A program made the translations under genes and the position numbers. Of a stretch of 64,000 nt of DNA, positions 11,855 through 22,725 are shown one piece after another. The notes under the pieces are model-generated. The model did no database searches. It saw only the letters and a list, made by a program, of their open reading frames with translations, and was not told the origin of the DNA. Location of the stretch: contig PVNU02003901.1 in assembly GCA_003013855.2 (NCBI GenBank), positions 31,867 to 95,866 on the forward strand, given 5' to 3'. Each line of letters opens with the position of its first letter. Position 1 is the stretch's first letter. The DNA comes from Liriodendron chinense. Taxonomy: Eukaryota; Streptophyta; Magnoliopsida; Magnoliales; Magnoliaceae.

Positions 11855-12467
11855 TGGCGCAGCCGTAGATGGGACGAGATCGATCACCGTCTCTCTCATA
11901 AGATAACTGATTCGAATCCATGTATTTATCTAGCAAACAATCAGATCTTTCTTGATCACTCAACGGGCAACTCGAAGAACACGAGCCAAAACAAAGAAAA
12001 CTCTGAAAATTGTATTAAAATTATACAATAATGTTTAAAATAAAAAATAACACCTTATTTATACTAGCTAAACCCTAAGCTTCGCAGCCTAGGAGTCCTA
12101 ATTACAAAAGAAAAGAATATCAACTCCTAAAACGAGAAGAAAATCTGAAAATAGAAATTCGCGGAAAAGCTCTGGACACTGGTCAACCGGTCGGCGACCG
12201 GTCTGAGATATTTGGTCAGATGTGCGACTAGTCAGATGACCGGTCGAGTTTGGGCAAAATCAGTCCAGCGAGTTTGGACTGTTTTCCCAGTTGGGCTAGA
12301 CTTGTCTGGCGACCGTTCTTTGTTGAGTTCGACCGGTCGAATGACCAGTCGGCAGAGCCATCTGCTCTATCGATTTTCACTGTCTTCAATTCTTTCATGG
12401 TGGTCTTCCGCTGGTCCTTCCTTTGGTCCATTCTCATCATGTAGAGGTTCGCCATGCCTTCTACATC
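11855..12467 (-). repeat. 3' LTR of the CRM-type element
   Basis: Minus-strand start TGATGTAGAAGGCATGG at 12467, end GGCTGCGCCA at 11855. A TATAAATAAGG box lies on the minus strand near 12052-12063. ACCGGTC dyads lie upstream of it (12185-12203, 12331-12350). It is shorter than the 5' LTR (613 versus 695 bp) because of two indels. Confidence 0.85.
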
Positions 12468-13283
12468 AGTCTCCCCTCCCTGAAAAGAACTTGACATCGA
12501 GTTCATAAGTTCCTCAGGCTCATGATATTCGTAGAGGTCAACGACATTGAACATACGGGAGATCTCAAGTTCTTCGGGAAGATTAATAACATAGGCGTTA
12601 TCATTGATCTTCCAAAGGATCGGTACTTGACCAATCTTCTTATATTTGAGCTTGTTGTAGGTGCCAGTTGGGAAACACTCCTTGTGTAGATAAACCATTA
12701 CTTGATCACCAACTTTAAAAACCTTGCTTCGGCGGCGCTTGTCTATGTCGGACTTATATTTATGATTTGATTCAGCTAATTTGTGCTTGACCTCTGTATG
12801 AATCTCTATGATTTTCTCGACCATATGTTCTGCAACAATACTCTTTCCAGGAACTTTAGGTAAGGAGACTAAATCGAGTGTATGACGTGGGGTCCTTCCA
12901 TAGACAACCTGGAATGAGGACTTTCCTATGGACCGATTTGTCATATTGTTGAAGGCAAATTTAGCTTGAGGTAGGGCCAAGTCCCATTGCTTTGGTTTGC
13001 CTCCTGAAATACTCCGAATGAGGTTACCTAATGTCCTATTGACAACTTCAGTTTGTCCTTCTTAAGGATGATAAGCACTACTAAACTGAAGCTAAGTATC
13101 GAACTTGCTCCACAAAGTCTGCCAAAAGTGACTAATGAACTTTGTATCTCGATCAGAAGTTATCATCTTAGGAAACCCATGTAATCGCACAATCTCTCTG
13201 AAGAACAAATTGGCTACATTCGAAGCGTTGAACGTCTTCTTGCACGGGATAAAATGGATCATCTTCGAAAATCTGTCTACCAC
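12228..13283 (-). pseudogene. CRM-type integrase, core and C-terminal part
   Basis: Two minus frames (13283-13092 and 12980-12228) carry the integrase. The first contains VDRFSKMIHFIPCKK and TSDRDTKF, which includes the second catalytic Asp. A stop follows, then a degraded link bearing the catalytic Glu region (EGQTEVVNR-type). The second has the FAFNNMTNRS-type helix, the KVFKVGDQVMVYL β-strand and the FNVVDLYEYHE segment. The frame continues ~80 codons past the LTR boundary at 12467. The classical chromodomain is not evident. Not functional because of the stop between the D and E residues. Confidence 0.8.
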
Positions 13284-13895
13284 TATAAATACAAAATCAA
13301 CGCCTCGTTATGTTCGTGGGAGACCCAAGATGAAATCCATGGAGATATCCTCCTACGGGCCCTCTGGCATAGGCAATGGAGTGTAGAGGCCTGTATTCTG
13401 AGAATGCCCTTTGGCAGTTTGACAAATGTAACATCGTGCAACCATCTTTCCCACATCTCGGCCTAGGTGAGGCCAATAATAACGCTCCTCCACCAGGAGT
13501 TTTTTCTTGTCATGACCTAAATGCCCCCCCAAGCCACCGCCGTGGAGCTCGAGTATGATTTTGTCGCGAAGGGAACATTGTGGGATGCATAATCGGTTCC
13601 CATAAAATAGGAATCCGTCTTGAACATGAAAATCACCGGGATGGTTGTTCTTGCATTGAGCCCATGTGTCCTAGAAGTCTTCATCTTCAGCATATAATTC
13701 CTTGAGGCATTTAAACCCAATCACCTCACTAGATAATGTAACAAGGAGGGAGGCTCAGCAACTCAGTTTATCGACTACTTTATTTTGTTGCCCAAACTTG
13801 TGTTTTAACACAAAAGTAAATTCCTGCAAAAATGCAACCTACCTAGCATGCACACAACTGATGTTAGTTTGACTATTGATAAACTTTAAAACTTA
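13284..13895 (-). pseudogene. CRM-type RNase H/integrase junction, degraded
   Basis: Minus-strand fragments in several frames include an HLGHDKK/ERYYWPHLGRDV-type zinc-finger region of integrase, a CYICQTAKG motif and the start of the catalytic core with its first Asp (SMDFILGLPR-type). Frameshifts separate the pieces, so no single frame covers it. Confidence 0.65.
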
Positions 13896-14126
13896 ATGAT
13901 CGGTGTTTAGGATAAACTCCCTCTGAATGAAGTAGTATCGCCAATCCTGGAGAGCTTGTACTACGGCGTACAATTCTATCTCGTACGTGGACCACTTCTT
14001 CCTTGCATCGCTGAGCTTTTCATTATAGAAGGCTACCGACTTGCCTTCTTGAGATAGCACTGCTCCAATCCCCACATAGGACGCATCGCAATCCACCTTA
14101 AAAACCTTGTCGAAGTTAGGCAACAC
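13893..14126 (-). pseudogene. CRM-type RNase H fragment
   Basis: The minus frame has VDCDASYVGIGAVLSQ, which includes the first catalytic Asp, then VAFYNEKLSDARKKWSTYE with the Glu-bearing helix, then WRYYF. It ends prematurely at NTDH. It is one frame away from the RT segment. Confidence 0.85.
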
Positions 14127-15426
14127 GAGGATCGGAGGAAAACTTATGCTTGGTTTCAGTGAAACTACGGTCGGCTTCCTTAGTCCATTGGAAGGTTCCT
14201 TTCTTCATGCAATCCATGAGTGGTGTGACTATCGTTCTGAAGTTCTTGACGAAGCAGTGGTAGAAGGTGCCCAACCCATGAAAGCTACTCACTTCATGTA
14301 TGTTGGTCGGGGTGGGCCACTTACTTATGGCCTTTACCTTGTCGTCGTTTACTCGGATGCCTATGGATGAAACAACGAAACCCAGGAATAACAAGTGATC
14401 TGTCAGAAAATCACACTTCTTCAGATTTAAATAAAGCTTGTTGTCTTGGAGCACTTGGAGAACTTCCCTGAGATGTGCCATATGAGATGCTTCATCTTGA
14501 CTATAAATCAGAATATCATCTAAGTAAACCACCAAAAACTTGCCAATAAATGGTTTCAATACTTGATTGATGAGCCGCATGAAGGTACTTGGTGCATTCG
14601 ATAGCCCAAATGGCATGACAAGCCATTCGTAGAGACCCTCCTTGGTCTTAAAGGTTGTTTTTCATTCATCACCTGAGTGAATCCAAATTGAATGATACCC
14701 ACTTCTCAAATCTAATTTAGAAAATACTTTGGAACCTTCTAACATATCCAACATATCATCCTGTCGAGCAATGAAAAATCTGTATTTCACAGTAATTTTA
14801 TTGATGGCTCGACTGTCTACACACATTCGCCAATTCCCATCTTTTTTAGGAGTTAATAGTGCCGGAACGACGCAGGGACTCATGCTCTTCCTCAACATTC
14901 CTTTCATCAATAAATCATCCACCTGGCCTTGGAGAATCCCACTCTCCTTGGGACTCAATCGATAATGCGGCCAGTTAGGTAGACTTAACCCTAGGATGAA
15001 ATCAATGTGGTGTTGTATATCTCGCATCGGGGGTAGTCCTTGTGGAAGTTCTTCGGGCCACGTATCGCTGAACTCATTGAGTAAATGATGGAGGCTCAGA
15101 GGTATAACATGTTCTTGGGAACCTTCCCCTTTTACCACTATTGCATAAATTTCGCCGGTCTCCCTATCCTTTATCTCAAACTCTCTCATGGCAAGGACAG
15201 AGTTGCCCTCCACTACAAAAGTCTTGGGTACACTCTCGGGAGTCATGGGAGCGGGGATACGCTTCCTCCCATCTTTTATAAAAATATAAACGTTGTCACA
15301 CCCATGATCAGTAATGTCTCGGTCCAATTGCCATGGACGACCAAGGAGAATGTGACATGCCTCCATGTCAATAACATCACATAATACCTCATCTTTGTAG
15401 CCCTTACCGATGGAAAATGAAATCAA
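14116..15426 (-). pseudogene. CRM-type protease C-terminus and reverse transcriptase
   Basis: The first frame (15426-14662) covers the protease end (HILLGRPWQLDRD) and RT fingers (RLSPKES, VPALLTPKKDGNWRMCVDS, FSKLDLRSGYH). One TGA near 14650-14655 replaces the Trp codon usual in this family. The same frame then resumes (14616-14116) with MPFGLSNAPSTFMR, the catalytic YLDDILIYS and the thumb. Apart from that stop the RT is nearly whole. The active-site box reads YLDD. Confidence 0.88.
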
Positions 15427-15465
15427 ACATTGTTCAGTTACCTTGGTGTCGCTAACTTTCTTTAC

Positions 15466-15654
15466 CTAGCCAATAGAGTACGGAGATGGATGTTTTGTCG
15501 TCGGTAGCTTGAGCTTGTCCACCACCATCTTGGATACTATGTTCTCGCTGCTCCCACCATTGATGATAACATCGCAAATTTTCCCATTCACAGTGCATCG
15601 GGTGCGAAAGATGGTATGGCGTTGGGGATGGGTTTCTACCCTTGAGTGTAACAA
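15466..15654 (-). pseudogene. CRM-type aspartic protease, active site altered
   Basis: The minus frame contains CDVIINGGSSENIVS, where the catalytic D-(S/T)-G triad reads N-G-G, so the Asp is lost. A stop follows before the next frame. It lies directly upstream of the RT frame. Confidence 0.75.
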
Positions 15655-16934
15655 AGACGCCTCACCACCAATGACTCCCCATGATTTGCTCGATCAGATC
15701 AGCTTCCTTTTCATATTCTTCATCGGCTTGGTGATCATTGCCCTCTTGGGGCTCTTCCTCAGCGAACTCCCCTTCATTCATGGCCAAATTGGCCATTGGT
15801 CGATTCGGGCATGTATTGGACAAGTGACCCGGTTGGCCACGTCTTTAGCAATGATTGGGTCGTGGTTGTGTATAAGGATTTGGGGCTTGACTCGACCCAA
15901 CCGTGGGTGCTGCATTGCGTTGTGGTCTTTAAGTTCCGACTCGCGCTCCTTGAGTCGCGGTCGTAGGAGGCGGTTGGACTCGTCCCCCAACAGGTTCTTT
16001 TCCTTTGGCTTGAGGAACCTCTTGTTCCACTATGATAGGAGTTGCTCGGGATAGAGGATATGATCGCGCAAGAACTCTTGTAAGTTGAGTTTCAGCATGA
16101 TTGGCGACTTGTAACACATCCTCTACTGTCCATATCTGTTGCATATGTACTTGATCCCATATATTGAGCCGTATGCCACCAACAAACCTGGCAGTCCTCT
16201 GGGCCTCCATTTCGGTTAAGTCGTTACGAGAGGCTAGCCGATGGAATTCAACGTCATACTCTTCAACGGTCCGATTGCCTTGAGGACAATCCTGGTATTT
16301 CTAGAATAGGATCTGCTTAGAATCACGAGGAAGGAATCACTCCCGAATAAGTTTTTGCATTCGAGGCCATGATCGGATGGGTAATTTGTTTTGTCGGGTA
16401 TGGGAGAGTTGTAATTGCTCCCACCATACCGAAGCACCCGATCAACTTGTATGCAACAAGCTTAACTTTTCGATCTTCCAGGACTTCCATGTGATAAAAA
16501 AATCTTTCTACTTCTGATAACTAATTGAGGAATTCCTCAATTCTCAGCATATCATTAAAAGAAGGGAGTTCTCCCTTACCTCTGTATCGATAATCATCAT
16601 GATCCTCACGGTCAAAACCACGTGCCTGAGGCCGTGCAAGGATCTCTTCGACTTCATCATCGTTGCCACCCGGAGATGCATAACCATGCTATCGAATAGC
16701 GGCCGGAAGGGCAGGGCGATTCTCTCGATTACCCCCAACAGCCATGGCGGGTGGTTAGGTAACAGCTGGAACTTGTTGCAGTGTTAATGCAGTCACGAGT
16801 TGATCAATGGACTCCCGCAGCCTTTGCATTGAAGTCTCCATCGATCTTTGGAGAAGCTCTATCTTCTCTGCTAGAAACGCAACTCCCTGATCACCGTCAG
16901 CGGAGTTATTGCCTCGATTGTCGCTAGAAGCCAT
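15655..16934 (-). pseudogene. CRM-type gag, fragmented
   Basis: A start codon lies at 16934, just after the primer-binding site, giving MASSDNRGNN and a coiled-coil stretch (AEKIELLQRSMETSMQRLRE). Later pieces in other frames include a capsid-type segment ARFVGGIRLNIWDQVHMQQI (near 16150) followed by a basic, proline-rich tail. Several frameshifts separate these pieces. Confidence 0.7.
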
Positions 16935-16967
16935 CACCCGAGGGAAAGCCTCGCTCTGAAACCAACT

Positions 16968-17662
16968 TGGCACATTCGTAGGCGGGACGAGATCGATCAC
17001 CATCTCTCTCGTAAGATGATCGATCACCATCTCTCTCGTAAGATAACTGATCTGAATCCATGGATCTATCGAGCAAACAACCCAATCTTCCTTGATCGCT
17101 CAAGGGGCAACTCGAAGAACACGAGCCAAAACAGAAAAAATTTGGAAATTGTATTAAAATTATGCAATAATGTTTAAAATAAAAAATAACACCTTATTTA
17201 TAAACCCTAAGCTTCGCAGCTTAGGAGTCCTAATTGCAAAAGAAAAGAAGATCAACTCCTAAAACGAGAAGAAAATCCGAAAATAGAAATTCGCGGGAAA
17301 GCTCCGGACGCTGGTTAATCGGTCGGCGACCGGCCTGAGTTGGTCCAGAGAGTTTCAGAAACTCTCTGGACAATGTGCGACCTGTCCACAACTGGTCTGA
17401 GATATTTGGTCAGATGTGCGACCGGTTGGACGACCGGTTAAGTTTGGGCAAAATCAGTCTAGAGAGTTTGGACCGTTTTTCCAGTTGGGCCAGACCTGTC
17501 TGGTGATCGGTCTTTGCTGGGTTCGGCCGGTCGGACGACCAGTCGGCAGAGCCATCTGCTTTATCGATTTTCACTGTCTTCAATCCTTTCGTGGTGGTCT
17601 TTCGCTGGTCCTTTCTTTGGTCCATTCTCATCATGTAGAGGTCCACCATGCCCTCTACATTA
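16968..17662 (-). repeat. 5' LTR of the CRM-type element
   Basis: Minus-strand start TAATGTAGAGGGCATGG (TG mutated to TA), end CGAATGTGCCA. Relative to the 3' LTR it has a duplicated GATCGATCACCATCTCTC stretch (16990-17035) and an extra ~60 bp with CAGAGAGTTTCAGAAACTCT near 17345. Confidence 0.85.
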
Positions 17663-18424
17663 AGAGGAAGATTGATGAAGTGAAAATCATCTCTCACAGA
17701 TCAACACAAACTCAACAAATCCTTTTATCTTATCCGTCCTCCAGGACATTTACCTTAGTGTATGGTAGCATAGCATCCTCCATGGACATTTATCCCTTTT
17801 TAACATAGCCATTAGTTAGCGTCCTTCATGGATATTTATCCCTTTTTAGCATAGTCATTAGTTATCGTCCTCCATGGACATTCTTTCCTTTTTAGCATAG
17901 TCATTAGTTGTAATTCCCTTCTATCCATGCCAAGCGCTAGATTTGAAGGATGATTTAATCCTACCGTCCATCTCCATCCGCCAACTTCAGTTATACCTAC
18001 GGCGACGCCAATTCATCTACGTCTATGGCTACACTGACGACAATCTCCACCATCGGCCAAAGGTCGTCTGTTTATCATTTTATTTTCTTTTATGTTGATG
18101 TAACAGTTGAACCATTGAATGAATTATGCGTTGTTTACCGTTGATCGCAATACGTGAATTAGAAAAGTCCTTTCGTTTGGAAGGCAAAGGTGCAATCCAT
18201 TTTTGGAGGACGAACCTCACCCTCCAAACATTGCTTGATTATCATTATTAAACAACTGAGCGAGTGGCTAGTTGGGCGACCGATCTCTATAGATCTCAGT
18301 CATATACGGTCGATTATGACGCATCTGCTTTCCTTGGCGCTCGGGGTCATCGTTGTTCGGTTGGAATCGAGCCACAAAAATCAGTTCTAGCACACTCGCA
18401 TACACATCACATGGTAACAAGAAG

Positions 18425-18763
18425 GTCACACAAACTTGGATGAAGGAAAAAAACAAATATCAGCTTGATCAGAGCCTTCTGCAGCCCCAAGTTTTCAAGG
18501 TAGGCATCAATTTCTACTATTTCCTATGATGTTTTCTACATTTTTTTATTTTCTTTTATTTGTCAGTCATGCAATGCACCCACATGGTTAGTCACACGAT
18601 GCACTCACCCACCAGTGGGGTTAGTGTGTCTCCTTAGCACTCGAACCTGAGACCTGCATGAGCTTTGAATCTGCCTTGTTTTTTTAGCTTATATGCTATA
18701 CTGATCTGAGACAACAGATGGATGGTGTGGATCTATGAAATACATTATCATGGGGCCACATAA
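18425..18763. mobile_element. Foldback MITE copy 7, right part, with a SINE insertion
   Basis: It resumes at GTCACACAAACTTGGATGAA and ends near CATGGGGCCACATAA. The family motif TTTCCTATGATG...AGCTTTGAATCTGCC is split by a SINE at about 18532-18655. Confidence 0.7.
18532..18655 (-). mobile_element. tRNA-derived SINE fragment
   Basis: On the minus strand a GGTCTCAGGTTCGAGTGC stretch matches an RNA polymerase III B box. It is followed by a GTGGGTGAGTGCATCGTGTG body and an A/T-rich tail. The copy at 29085-29215 shares the body. The A box is not preserved. Confidence 0.55.
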
Positions 18764-18858
18764 ATTCTACATGTCAAGAAATTCCGGTGCTTGTTGTGTG
18801 GTGGAGCACATTCCAGAGATAGAAGGAAACCTAAAGTGATGACATGCGAAACTTTCGA

Positions 18859-19171
18859 GGGCCCATCATGATGTATATTTCAGATCCACACCATCCATCC
18901 AATTTTTCACATCCTTTTAGAATATGAGATAAAAAATGATGGAGATCTTAGGCTCAAGTGGGCTACACTACAAAACTGTGGGGGTCCTTACTCATGACTC
19001 AGTGGTAGACCCCGTGGGTTTTAACATTGAGGTCATGGGTTCAACTACCCATGTGGTGTGTGTGGGTGAGAAAAAGGAAATGGTAAGAATTGGACACCTA
19101 CCATTGAAAACTTCTTAGGGCCACAAAAAGTTCTAATCAAGCGAATATTTATTTTTTCCCTTCATCCAAGC
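18859..19171. mobile_element. Foldback MITE copy 8, left part, with a SINE insertion
   Basis: Begins GGGCCCATCATGATGTAT, then ATCCACACCATCCATCC and CTCAAGTGGGCTACAC. It is cut at 19171 by the next LTR element and continues at 23365. Confidence 0.7.
18983..19093 (+). mobile_element. SINE insertion in MITE copy 8
   Basis: CTCAGTGGTAGAC resembles a polymerase III A box and CATGGGTTCAACTACCC a B box, about 35 bp apart. A GTGTGTGTGGGTGAG stretch and an A-rich end follow. It lies exactly between family motifs CAAAACTGTG and GAATTGGACACC of the host MITE. Confidence 0.55.
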
Positions 19172-19202
19172 TGATGTAAGGAGAGAACCCCATGATCGAG
19201 AG

Positions 19203-20837
19203 TGTTCACTCCCCAAGTATAAGGTTGCGGAGTAGTAATAATTCGGAAAGACCGAGTATCGTTCCCACAGAGATTTATGTATGGGTATTCTCAGAATTTA
19301 TCCAAAACAACTAATAACTAAGATCTTATTAAGAACTAAAGTTGGAAAATAGTGATTTGGGTTTAAACAGTGATTTATGAAAGGCAATATCAATTTAAAA
19401 GGGCACTAGAGCGCCAAGGATCCACTTTTGATAAGTTTCGATGCATCAACACAACTAGGTCTCTCACTACACAATCTGAATTGAATTCATATCTCTATCC
19501 GATCGGAATATAGAGCGGTTCAATTAACAATTATCTAAAACAGTTGCTTATTCATTGATTCGATTCCCACAACAATGCCCAGGCCTTGGGCACACTCAAT
19601 TGTATAGGCCAAGCCTCTTTCCAATCTAGTTAAGATTCACAACCATAGCTTTCATCAAATCCTGTCACTAGACTTGACTACGACCAATGATTAGAACTCT
19701 AATTAAATCAAAATCAATCAGCAAACAACTATTTCAGATTATAACAAAATATAAGAACTTTAGTTGAATGAGTTCCCACATGAAGATCGGGCCATTGTAC
19801 ACAAGGCAATTAAAGGGTCTACCATGCCCAGAGTCGATGATAGATCAATGAACTATACAAGCATAACCAATGCTCAGAAGATAAGCTACTAAGTTTAGAA
19901 TCACTAAGAATCACATGAGCCCGGAGTCATAAAGATAAAAGTAAAACTGAACTAGTACTTGATTCAAACTCATAGTAAACTAAATTCTTCAATTAAAACA
20001 TAAAAAAGAAACCTAGGTTGTATCAATCCATAAAAAACAAATCAAAAGCTTCACCTCTTAGCCCTAGCTAAGAGGTTTTAGTTCATCTCTAACATCCTTG
20101 ACCTAAAAGCCTTAAAAACATAAAAACTACTAAAACTGGAAGAAAAACTAGGAAAACTTGAAGTAGAATCCTTCTCCTAAGCTTCCTTGATGATCCCCAC
20201 GTCCTAGCATGCCTGGGTATGAAGAGAAGAAGTTCTATTTATAGATTGGCGCGGAAGATTCCAGATTGCGCAAGGAATTACGTAATTACGCAGAGAAAAT
20301 AGGAGCTTCATGGACACTCTGTTACACTGCCGACCGGTCAGACGACCGGTCTGAGCCTATGGACGACCGGTCGCACGACCGGTCTCAAAAACGCAAAATC
20401 TGTCCAGAGAGTTTTCATAAATTCCAAGCTGCATTTTTAATTCAAGGACCGGTCGTAAGACTGGTTTGAGCAATGGACGACCGGTTGCACGACCAGTCGT
20501 GAATGGTCCAGTGAGATTTGCAGTAGAGTCCCCTTCTATTGAGTGTTCAGACCGGTCGAACGACCGGTCCTGGGCTATGGATGATCGGTCGGACGACCTA
20601 TCTTGGCTGCTTTTTCTTGCCTTCTTTTCTCTCCTTTTACTTCTTCCTTCCACCCTTTCACGCTTGGTCTTGTGATCTTCAATGCCCATAAATAGCGTCT
20701 TTAAGCCTTCTATTAATAAATCTTCACTCTCATTCCTATAACCATTAAACCATGAATTAGTTGGGTCTTTAATCATGTATTTCAAGCATAGTTAGTGATA
20801 AAATGGGGTTAGAATATGCACATTTAAGAGCTCAACA
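19203..20837 (-). mobile_element. Ty3/gypsy solo LTR (Athila/Tat-like end), family B
   Basis: Flanked by GAGAG on both sides (19198-19202 and 20838-20842), with plus-strand ends TGTTCACTCCCC and GCTCAACA. On the minus strand the last ~80 bp read as a 'CTCTGTGGGAACGATACTCG ... TTATTACTACTCCGC' stretch, typical of the 3' ends of Athila/Tat-like LTRs. A TATAAATAG box lies on the minus strand near 20237-20245, with 20-bp GACCGGTC dyads upstream (20332-20351, 20365-20384, 20550-20569). The 3' LTR of the host element at 22726 is the empty-site control. Non-coding; minus frames crossing it are accidental. Confidence 0.85.
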
Positions 20838-21474
20838 GAGAGCGAGGATGAAGACATTCTTGATGGGGATGGACTGGAAGAAGATCGAGAAAAATGGCGG
20901 TCGACATCATATCTCAGCTGGCCGAACACCCTGGTCGACCGGCCAAACTAGATCAGAAATCTATGGGAGTTAGCCAAAATTCAGCAAATTTTGGATTCGT
21001 AACAGTTTTTGACAGATTCCCGACAGATCTAAGCCGTCATTCTTTGCGATAGATAAATAGGGCCTGGGCGATCAATCGCAAATTCACCACAAATCACAAT
21101 TTGTTGTTGGACATCTCTGAACGCTTTTGGAAGTTGCAATCAATCGACCGATTGGGTCGATCGATCGACGATCGACACCAACTTGCGTAGTTTTGCACGG
21201 ATTTCTCAATTTTTTTTCTTTTTTGTTAGGACTCTTTCTAATCTCGTACTTATGGTTTATTAGCCTATTTAAACTTGTTTAATTTCGTGGTTAGAAAATT
21301 ATTCATCTTTTAATCAAATTCCTTGAGTTTTACTCTATTTTGCTCGTGGATTCGAGTGTTTTCTTTGTGAATTCGAAAAAGATTGGTTGAGGATTTCTAG
21401 TAGCTTAGTGGATTTGAAGTAGTTATCCCGTGAGAGAGACAGTGCTCGATCTTACCACATCTACGCCTATGCCA

Positions 21475-22168
21475 AATTGGTATTAGAGCGAGGAATCTCC
21501 TCAAGCCAATTTCTCTTTGTAAAGGCAATGACAAAAATCCAGCGGACAGTGATCCAGGGATTCGTTATCTATCGAAAACGATGGAAGCTTTCCACCGGGA
21601 GATGTGAAAGACGATGCAAGGGCGCTGTAGGCTTTCCTCTACCGTTTTGTGGATGCGCCAATTCCACCACATGCTGAAGGAGAGATTCATCATGAAGGCA
21701 TGAATGCTTATGGTGATAATCAGATACAACGTGGGATGGATTAGATAGGTCGATCTTACAAGGAGGCGATGGATCTTCCTAGCTATGATGGTCGAAGTTG
21801 TATCGACAACTGACTCATTGATGCCGAACGCTTCTTCAACTATGCGCAGATATGCCTGAGGAGAGGAAGGCTTAGTACGTAGCTTTAAAATTAAAAGGGG
21901 TCCTTTGGCTTAGTGGGTGTGGGTGAAACAACTGCTAGTGGAACGATTTTGATACACATTTCTCGTTTATGATCAGGTATTACCCCAACAACCCCACGAC
22001 TTATAGTAGGAACCTTATTATTTTGAGATGGGATTGCAATAGACCCCCAGCCCCATAAACAACGCACATGTTGTACCTACAGACATGAAAATTTTACCCA
22101 AAACTTTTAAAGTGGAGGGGAAATCTTCCGTGACTACTTGAGATTTCACAACAAAATATGCGGATGAT
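21475..22168 (+). pseudogene. gag remnant of the 19172 element
   Basis: After the primer site, disconnected frames give an LPSYDGRSCIDN segment near 21775, followed after a stop by LIDAERFFNYAQ and a VALKLKGS-type piece. This is the order of the capsid N-terminal region of gypsy gag. Stops and frameshifts occur every 30-60 codons. Confidence 0.55.
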
Positions 22169-22663
22169 GTGCAAGTTCCGGATGGTTGTACAATAAATTC
22201 TGTTAAGATCCTTAAGATAAAACCCGCTATCATCTCAGCGATTGTTCAAAACCATGAGAAGATTGAAGAGATCAACACCTCCGTCATGAAGGACGAGGAG
22301 GTAGAGCTTGTAAACATCACCAAAGTTGAGGCCATAGATGGAGAGGACGAAGTACAGTCCCCTATTGTCTCCATAGCTGATCAAACTCCTGAGACAGCGG
22401 AGGAAATCACTACCTCAGATGTGAAAAGTAAAGAAGAAGGGCCTGTAGATATCCTAGAAATTATGAAACCAGTTTTGCAAGAATCTATGAGCATCCAAGA
22501 TAATGCTTTGAAAATTTTTACTATGGAAGATTGGAGAGCGTTGCAGGCTTCTATGATAGAAGGTACGCTCAAGAGAAGTGGCGCATTTGGAAAACCCTAT
22601 CTCTTATACGAGATGAAGCAAAAGCCAAGAAAGACTAGAAAGCGTCGACCCTTAAAGCTGTGA
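22169..22663 (+). CDS. 164-codon open frame of unknown function inside the 19172 element
   Basis: The frame runs from ATG 22169 to TGA 22663. The product is acidic and rich in Glu, Ile and Val in its first two thirds (for example EEINTSVMKDEEVELVNITK) and ends in a basic tail (KQKPRKTRKRRPLKL). I see no protease, RT, integrase or zinc-knuckle motif, signal peptide or membrane helix. It lies between a gag remnant and the purine tract, where pol would normally be. It could be a rearranged gag/pol remnant, an extra element ORF or captured host sequence. Its openness is notable beside the broken gag, but expression is unproven. Confidence 0.4.
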   Translation: MQVPDGCTINSVKILKIKPAIISAIVQNHEKIEEINTSVMKDEEVELVNITKVEAIDGEDEVQSPIVSIADQTPETAEEITTSDVKSKEEGPVDILEIMKPVLQESMSIQDNALKIFTMEDWRALQASMIEGTLKRSGAFGKPYLLYEMKQKPRKTRKRRPLKL

Positions 22664-22725
22664 ACATGTTGTTCATCAAATCCGAAGCAAAACTCGAGGA
22701 TGAGTTTATTTGAAGTGGAGGGGTC

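Larger units (their letters stand above)
11855..17662 (-). mobile_element. CRM-type Ty3/gypsy chromovirus, full length but decayed
   Basis: Complete element on the minus strand: 5' LTR 16968-17662, primer site TGGTTTCAGAGC (16953-16964, initiator-Met type), gag-pol, a purine tract (minus GGGAGGGGAGAC, 12468-12479) and 3' LTR 11855-12467. It has the target duplication AGAGG. The pol order protease-RT-RNase H-integrase defines Ty3/gypsy. The integrase tail, with its KINDNAYVINLPEE and FNVVDLYEYHEPE segments, resembles the CRM clade, whose pol frame typically runs into the 3' LTR as it does here. Many stops and frameshifts make it non-autonomous. Clade naming is from family knowledge; no tree was built. 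Confidence 0.85.
9065..18419 (+). mobile_element. Non-autonomous LTR retrotransposon (LARD-like), disrupted by two nested insertions
   Basis: The 5' LTR begins TGTTGGCATC at 9065 and ends near CGGCAACA at 10802 (about 1.09 kb once the copia solo LTR is removed). The 3' LTR begins TGTTAACATC at 11538 and ends GGTAACA at 18419 once the CRM element is removed. Flanks are ATAAG (9060-9064) and AGAAG (18420-18424), a 5-bp target duplication with one change. A primer-binding-like TGGCACACCCGGTGGGA lies at 10808-10824 and a purine tract at 11521-11537. The internal region is only ~735 bp and encodes no gag or pol, so the element depended on proteins from elsewhere. Each LTR has three imperfect repeats of CTCCATGGACATTTATCC (near 9490-9600 and 17775-17885). 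Confidence 0.85.
11538..18419 (+). repeat. 3' LTR of the 9065 element, split by the CRM element
   Basis: LTR sequence occupies 11538-11854 and 17663-18419. The repeat of AGAGG at 11850-11854 and 17663-17667 is the target duplication of the nested CRM element. Confidence 0.82.

Noticed and set aside
15509..16054. 181-codon plus-strand frame
   Set aside because: Antisense shadow of the CRM gag/protease region, which has clear minus-strand motifs.
20332..20569. GACCGGTC dyads considered as hairpin terminators or bacterial-type operators
   Set aside because: They lie upstream of TATA boxes in LTRs of plant elements; no terminator context such as a T run follows.
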